This document shows, one piece after another, positions 62,501 to 64,000 of a DNA stretch of 64,000 bases. The translations under genes and the position numbers were made by a program. The first letter of the stretch is position 1. Each line of letters opens with the position of its first letter. Source of the stretch: G963674835 sp963674835 (lineage in GTDB: Bacteria; Planctomycetota; Planctomycetia; Pirellulales; Thermoguttaceae); the NCBI GenBank assembly GCA_963674835.2, contig CAXXKC010000002.1, positions 558,001-622,000 of the forward strand. The letters are read 5' to 3'. The notes beneath the pieces are model-generated. The model saw only the letters and a program-made list of their open reading frames with translations. It had not been told where the DNA came from and made no database searches.

Positions 62501-62998
62501 AAGATCGAGAAGTTATCCGCTATGCACATCACTTCAGCGGGAGCGGGCCCGCACTGTGCTATCGAAGGCTCCGAAGGGATGGTACCGTTCGAGAAAGCAC
62601 AGACGCGCGCGGGCTCGACTTGGTACTGGAGCATCAAGAAGCACGCCACCCCCGCAGGTGCCCGCCAGCTCCCCTCCCGCGTCAGCGAGTTGTGGAAGAA
62701 CGTCGAAAGCCACGATCTTGGTCATAACGCCGGCTTCTTCCGGATTGTCCGAAAGAAGCTGGACAACGACGAGACGGTTCTGCACATAAGCACTCAAATG
62801 CCGGGCAATACGGCCGCGGGCGTTGCCGAACTACGACGTTCAACCTATGCCCACATCGTCATCTACCGCGACGTTTTCTCGATCGCGTATGGCGGAAGCG
62901 TTCCGGAAGTGAACCACGATTTTTCGCCCGAAGACCAGCGAATCCTTGAGAAAAGCAAGAAGCTGATCGACGAGCGTTTTCCTCCTGATAACAAATAG
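56516..62998 (+). CDS. RHS/YD-repeat protein with C-terminal coiled-coil and PASTA domain (2160 aa)
   Basis: The ATG at 56516 (GAGG upstream) starts a protein with a signal peptide (ending near residue 25, AEPCRGD). About 25 YD repeats follow (~160-960; e.g. YQYDDAGRLAAVTNG), then the RHS core-associated segment (~1000-1050: YARQRYYDPEMSRFISMDP, AYAYAGNNPC). After the core come a Ser/Gly/Pro-rich linker (~1110-1290), a hydrophobic Gly/Ala segment, long coiled coils (~1490-1880), one PASTA-like domain (~1903-1970) and a ~190-residue unknown tail. RHS proteins form shells around C-terminal cargo, often toxins. No DPxG-type cleavage site or known toxin is recognised, and no immunity gene follows. 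Confidence 0.88.
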   Translation: MIPIKETGFGALVCGLLVCFLGTGAEPCRGDVQDHDISRGNELIAIDLEHGSGPSRVAVRRALVRSPSRESHFGKGWGDLNVVRLRQHDGRAVSVWRGGRLWLYAQGSEGVFKSSSGHTLRKTADGWNMENPREGSWAFNEAGLLVAFRNPFGQVTQLAYDRQGRLLAVEHDADNVLRYSYGSGTNRVSRIDGPEGLRATYQYDDAGRLAAVTNGRHIRIEYEYAADGALVSAKDQFGGRLQLGARVEVEPPDESAQAELARRRAAELGDSASVPPHSYKTNPQGLITEAHDSGRTVSLKYDDTGRLASVDMAGQTQSYAYDAYGRVTAVTEADGSVNRIAYNRLGLPVEIVASDGTSTKFAYNDQGLLLSLQQASGTCSERAYDGRGRIARESERPGVQADYSYDERDRIVRVQQSDGSEVRYTYDDRNRLLGEEWNSGQVWRYAYDDAGRLVQQTAPSGLTTRYGYDEAGRLLWQEDPLHGRTTYDRTKASENEMSVEHDGQGIWSVRMNASLLPIALTDPAKRTTRYQYDDSDQVAAVSAPSGRTWRYQYDPAGRQLAVTAPGGLRTAQTYDRGGRIMCVKRGEVVWREYDYDARGRLHEERSPAGPAAVYRYNSAGLVDELTLPDGKATFRYDALGQLVSAKHPNYAVLQEYHPDGQLARRVYEPPGLELRLPLDGVGRRAGIQLNGVAVTYGYDQRGQLAAIGLPGGSQISITSDEAGRPIRLSYGDDVAVGVAYDRNDRITSVGAIGRNEELAFLEQYGYDLVGNLTQMTPQGQPTRSYGYDADDRLTEARTPSGPTSYSYSADGHLQYVTSEGKSAHWTLDASGRPTRRDASCFYSWDAGGNLTAVRGLDASSENRFDAAGRLTERHTRDGRWSYGYLPDGDRLWQAKRTGTDSEARTWYVYLPEGLVGLKDSEGVTWLLVCLPGTDWPLALCGSNGTDYFVLADRLRSIRRLIDRSGRVIAQADYGPFGGTVHREGTSPLWTFAGMACDASGLCYARQRYYDPEMSRFISMDPWTGSHEFPASHNAYAYAGNNPCRNRDPNGAATNEWWWNPNPEHMSNEELVEYFHQLKKRGSDGCTPGTSRLIDDHAWNQLMKRMEEVREELFRRHLAKPVDGPPIVRNPRRGGASASTKAETVYNGKLPRPSKETLVSKPTSGNRTRNERFGYGQTQRNPNTPEPGPHTTEVHPLTPGESTQRLPASGAESSTGRTGSAPAGETPSSAAGTGSRASAQPSGEMSASQTGRGQSARVGEAVRSEPSGSTPGGSGESSGGGSARGGPGGSGVGAGSTSRLRELGRQLGQEIREMPGIQKALTLLGIAMSVYSINEAANSGFNEGGRAGAIKEASLEGLKSIISTYHPLGAAGVLIGEMNYQMIATAIARSRELQASAQARAVEENLNQTIERVIRAAVDDPEARQNIIPLQGNPGAIDPNNPEATEEFIRSLVAAAINNVAQNRPPSQGIFSPTGQQAAAAQYNASRNTAIVKLAEAQALLQQIRSRFQEATTRAQTLQQNARQQLAALQTKAQSLKTHRQTLEQLKAETKKLQQLTREARENKPDPGENEANWVKVAEQAEKARSTICGYAGTCQGSEQPSVPSSTGSQSGENLGRVVDVGPVPDPISSSKDTAPGTGGPLEGTVNSSLRPPSSGNTETSKPTKEGCTEEEAKDLRKKATALIKEVSKAIEEANKQQPAETETPALDELRTQIYTVQALVESLQREIDSYAEVLQGLTAAKAAIDECNSLGKELNTLVERFKALNLVAEVERLLAPFYASGEALRLRILAQNMQLEANSYRSMVESWGRSNLPELIQQAERSKADLEAFAEEAKAAIRTAEEAVKEAQLVIDEYEGLTSVKQIHARTEAMKALQGALECYSNIGATQQDQAAPMQGDQLRKTPVPSVIGLPAEEAKRELTAVGFVADLQVGDMAPPDKNPFQVYAQDPVAGTRVIKGQTVAITIYADRPTQGFQPGDGAKVDPRFAKATVTDGEMKIEKLSAMHITSAGAGPHCAIEGSEGMVPFEKAQTRAGSTWYWSIKKHATPAGARQLPSRVSELWKNVESHDLGHNAGFFRIVRKKLDNDETVLHISTQMPGNTAAGVAELRRSTYAHIVIYRDVFSIAYGGSVPEVNHDFSPEDQRILEKSKKLIDERFPPDNK

Positions 62999-63098
62999 CC
63001 TAGGATCGTTCACGCGGCTCGTCGTCTGCCCGGCGTCTTGGAATCGACCACAGGCGCAAACCGCTCGCGTAACGAGCACGACACGAGAGGAGCAAATC

Positions 63099-64000
63099 AT
63101 GCATCGGCTTGGTGGCCTGGCATTGCTCGCGCTGGCGGCTTCCGTCGGAATGCCGACCGTAAGGGCCGCAGAAGTTCGAGGCAGGGTCGCCGCGGTCACA
63201 GGCCAGGAGATCACGGTCGACATTGACGAGGACGTACTGCCCGCTGTTGGCGATTCGGTACGGGTGGTTGTGGCGGTTCCCAACGTCGGTGAGGCCAAGG
63301 TCGGAACGGGGCGCGTGACGGGGATTCGCGGGAAGCAGGTCGTCGCTTCCATCGACAAGGCGACCGGACAGCTTGCAGTCGGACAGGCCGTTCGAATCGT
63401 CGCCTCAGGAGGGCAACCAGCGCCAGAAGCGGCGGCAACGGTAAAGACGCCCCAGCCGACGCGGGCGCCACCGCGCCCCCGGGGGGCTGTGCCGACCTCG
63501 AACCCAGTCGAGCGGCCTTCGCTTGTTGCACCTGCCGAGCCGGTTGAAATTTCCAGCGCACTGGTCGGACAGACTGACCACAGCCGCGAAGTCGTCAAGG
63601 CGGTCGCCGAGGTTCTACCCCGACTTCACCTCTCGCGCCATCCCGTCGATGACGAAATCGGACGCCGCACGATCCGGGTGTTCATCGACCGGCTCGATCC
63701 CGACAAGCTCTTCTTCAACCAGGCCGACGTGGACGGATTTCTCGCGCAGGGCTCGGCCATGAGCGATGGCTTGCGACGCGGCGATTTGCCCCAGGCGTAC
63801 GAGATCTTCCGCCGCTTCCTTCGCCGTCTGGGTGAGCGGGTCGCACTGGCCCAACAGCTTCTCGACACCCAGCATGATTTCACGATCGACGAAGAGCTCC
63901 TGCTTCGCGATCCATCGAGCCAGTGGCCTACGGATCAGCCGACCGCCCTGGAGACCTGGCGCAAATGGATCAAGTACCACATGCTAACCCATCGCGCAGT
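63099..64000 (+). CDS. Tail-specific protease (Prc-like), N-terminal part, truncated by the window end
   Basis: The ATG at 63099 has AGGAG six bases upstream; the frame stays open to the end of the window (300 codons seen). A signal peptide (~1-24) is followed by a ~80-residue beta-rich domain with internal repeats (VRGRVAAVTGQEITVDI, GTGRVTGIRGKQVVASI) and a Pro-rich linker. The N-terminal domain of tail-specific proteases follows (~165-300: FIDRLDPDKLFF, DFTIDEELLLRD, ETWRKWIKYHML). The PDZ and serine/lysine catalytic parts lie beyond the window. The extra beta domain is not part of E. coli Prc. Confidence 0.8.
   Translation, partial: MHRLGGLALLALAASVGMPTVRAAEVRGRVAAVTGQEITVDIDEDVLPAVGDSVRVVVAVPNVGEAKVGTGRVTGIRGKQVVASIDKATGQLAVGQAVRIVASGGQPAPEAAATVKTPQPTRAPPRPRGAVPTSNPVERPSLVAPAEPVEISSALVGQTDHSREVVKAVAEVLPRLHLSRHPVDDEIGRRTIRVFIDRLDPDKLFFNQADVDGFLAQGSAMSDGLRRGDLPQAYEIFRRFLRRLGERVALAQQLLDTQHDFTIDEELLLRDPSSQWPTDQPTALETWRKWIKYHMLTHRA

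Overview
The window reads as chromosomal DNA of a planctomycete (inference). It is GC-rich and carries a DUF1559 prepilin-like protein with the H-X9-DG box, a von Willebrand A / secretin-N-like / Gly-Met-repeat giant protein, DUF502, DUF4239 and DUF5690 proteins, and a large sugar-acid and glycoside catabolic inventory. These features together are typical of Pirellulales-like planctomycetes. No rRNA, tRNA or CRISPR array was found.

Layout. 1-5.5 kb: the end of an unknown gene with a strong terminator, then a 1379-residue exported VWA/TPR protein. 5.6-10.8 kb (minus strand): tsaD, a C-terminal processing protease, a TIM-barrel isomerase and a UxaE-like epimerase. 11.3-12.6 kb: mscL and a DUF4239 membrane protein. 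12.7-22.4 kb (minus strand): a ten-kilobase co-directional block, gntR - HpcH/HpaI aldolase - tartrate/isopropylmalate-type dehydrogenase - aldehyde dehydrogenase - 2-hydroxyacid dehydrogenase - mandelate-racemase-family dehydratase - sodium:solute symporter - glycosidase-like protein. Several of its genes overlap by 4 nt, and a promoter with twin TAACGTTA operators precedes gntR. A GH38-type glycosidase is divergent. 25.9-26.0 kb: a 138-bp MITE-like element. 26.4-32.1 kb: an RND efflux pair plus nhaA. 32.3-37.5 kb: a K+-channel-like protein, DUF502, an acyl-carrier-like membrane gene split by an IS1182-type element, a TauE/SafE permease and a YezD-like small protein. 37.7-38.7 kb: the DUF1559 protein.

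38.8-51.5 kb is the main feature: a compact molybdenum nitrogenase cluster, nifA and then nifH-nifI1-nifI2-nifD-nifK-nifE-nifN-nifB-fdx-nifV, all on the plus strand. A canonical sigma-54 promoter and a NifA-type upstream activator site precede nifH. A second sigma-54-type promoter precedes nifA. The P-cluster and FeMo-cofactor ligands are intact in NifD/NifK, so the enzyme looks functional. The nifI1/nifI2 pair between nifH and nifD, the roughly 50-residue NifD insertion and the short NifK are the pattern of anaerobe/methanogen-type nitrogenases. The genes cover reductase (H), catalytic protein (DK), cofactor scaffold (EN), NifB-co synthesis (B), homocitrate supply (V), electron transfer (ferredoxin) and ammonium switch-off (I1/I2). 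nifU, nifS, a separate nifX and draT/draG are not in the window.

51.5-56.0 kb (minus strand): overlapping BON and Sel1 small genes, then a 2-aminoethylphosphonate degradation operon (DUF5690 transporter - phnX - phnW). 56.5-64 kb: a 2160-residue RHS/YD-repeat protein with a PASTA domain, and the 5' part of a tail-specific protease that runs off the window.
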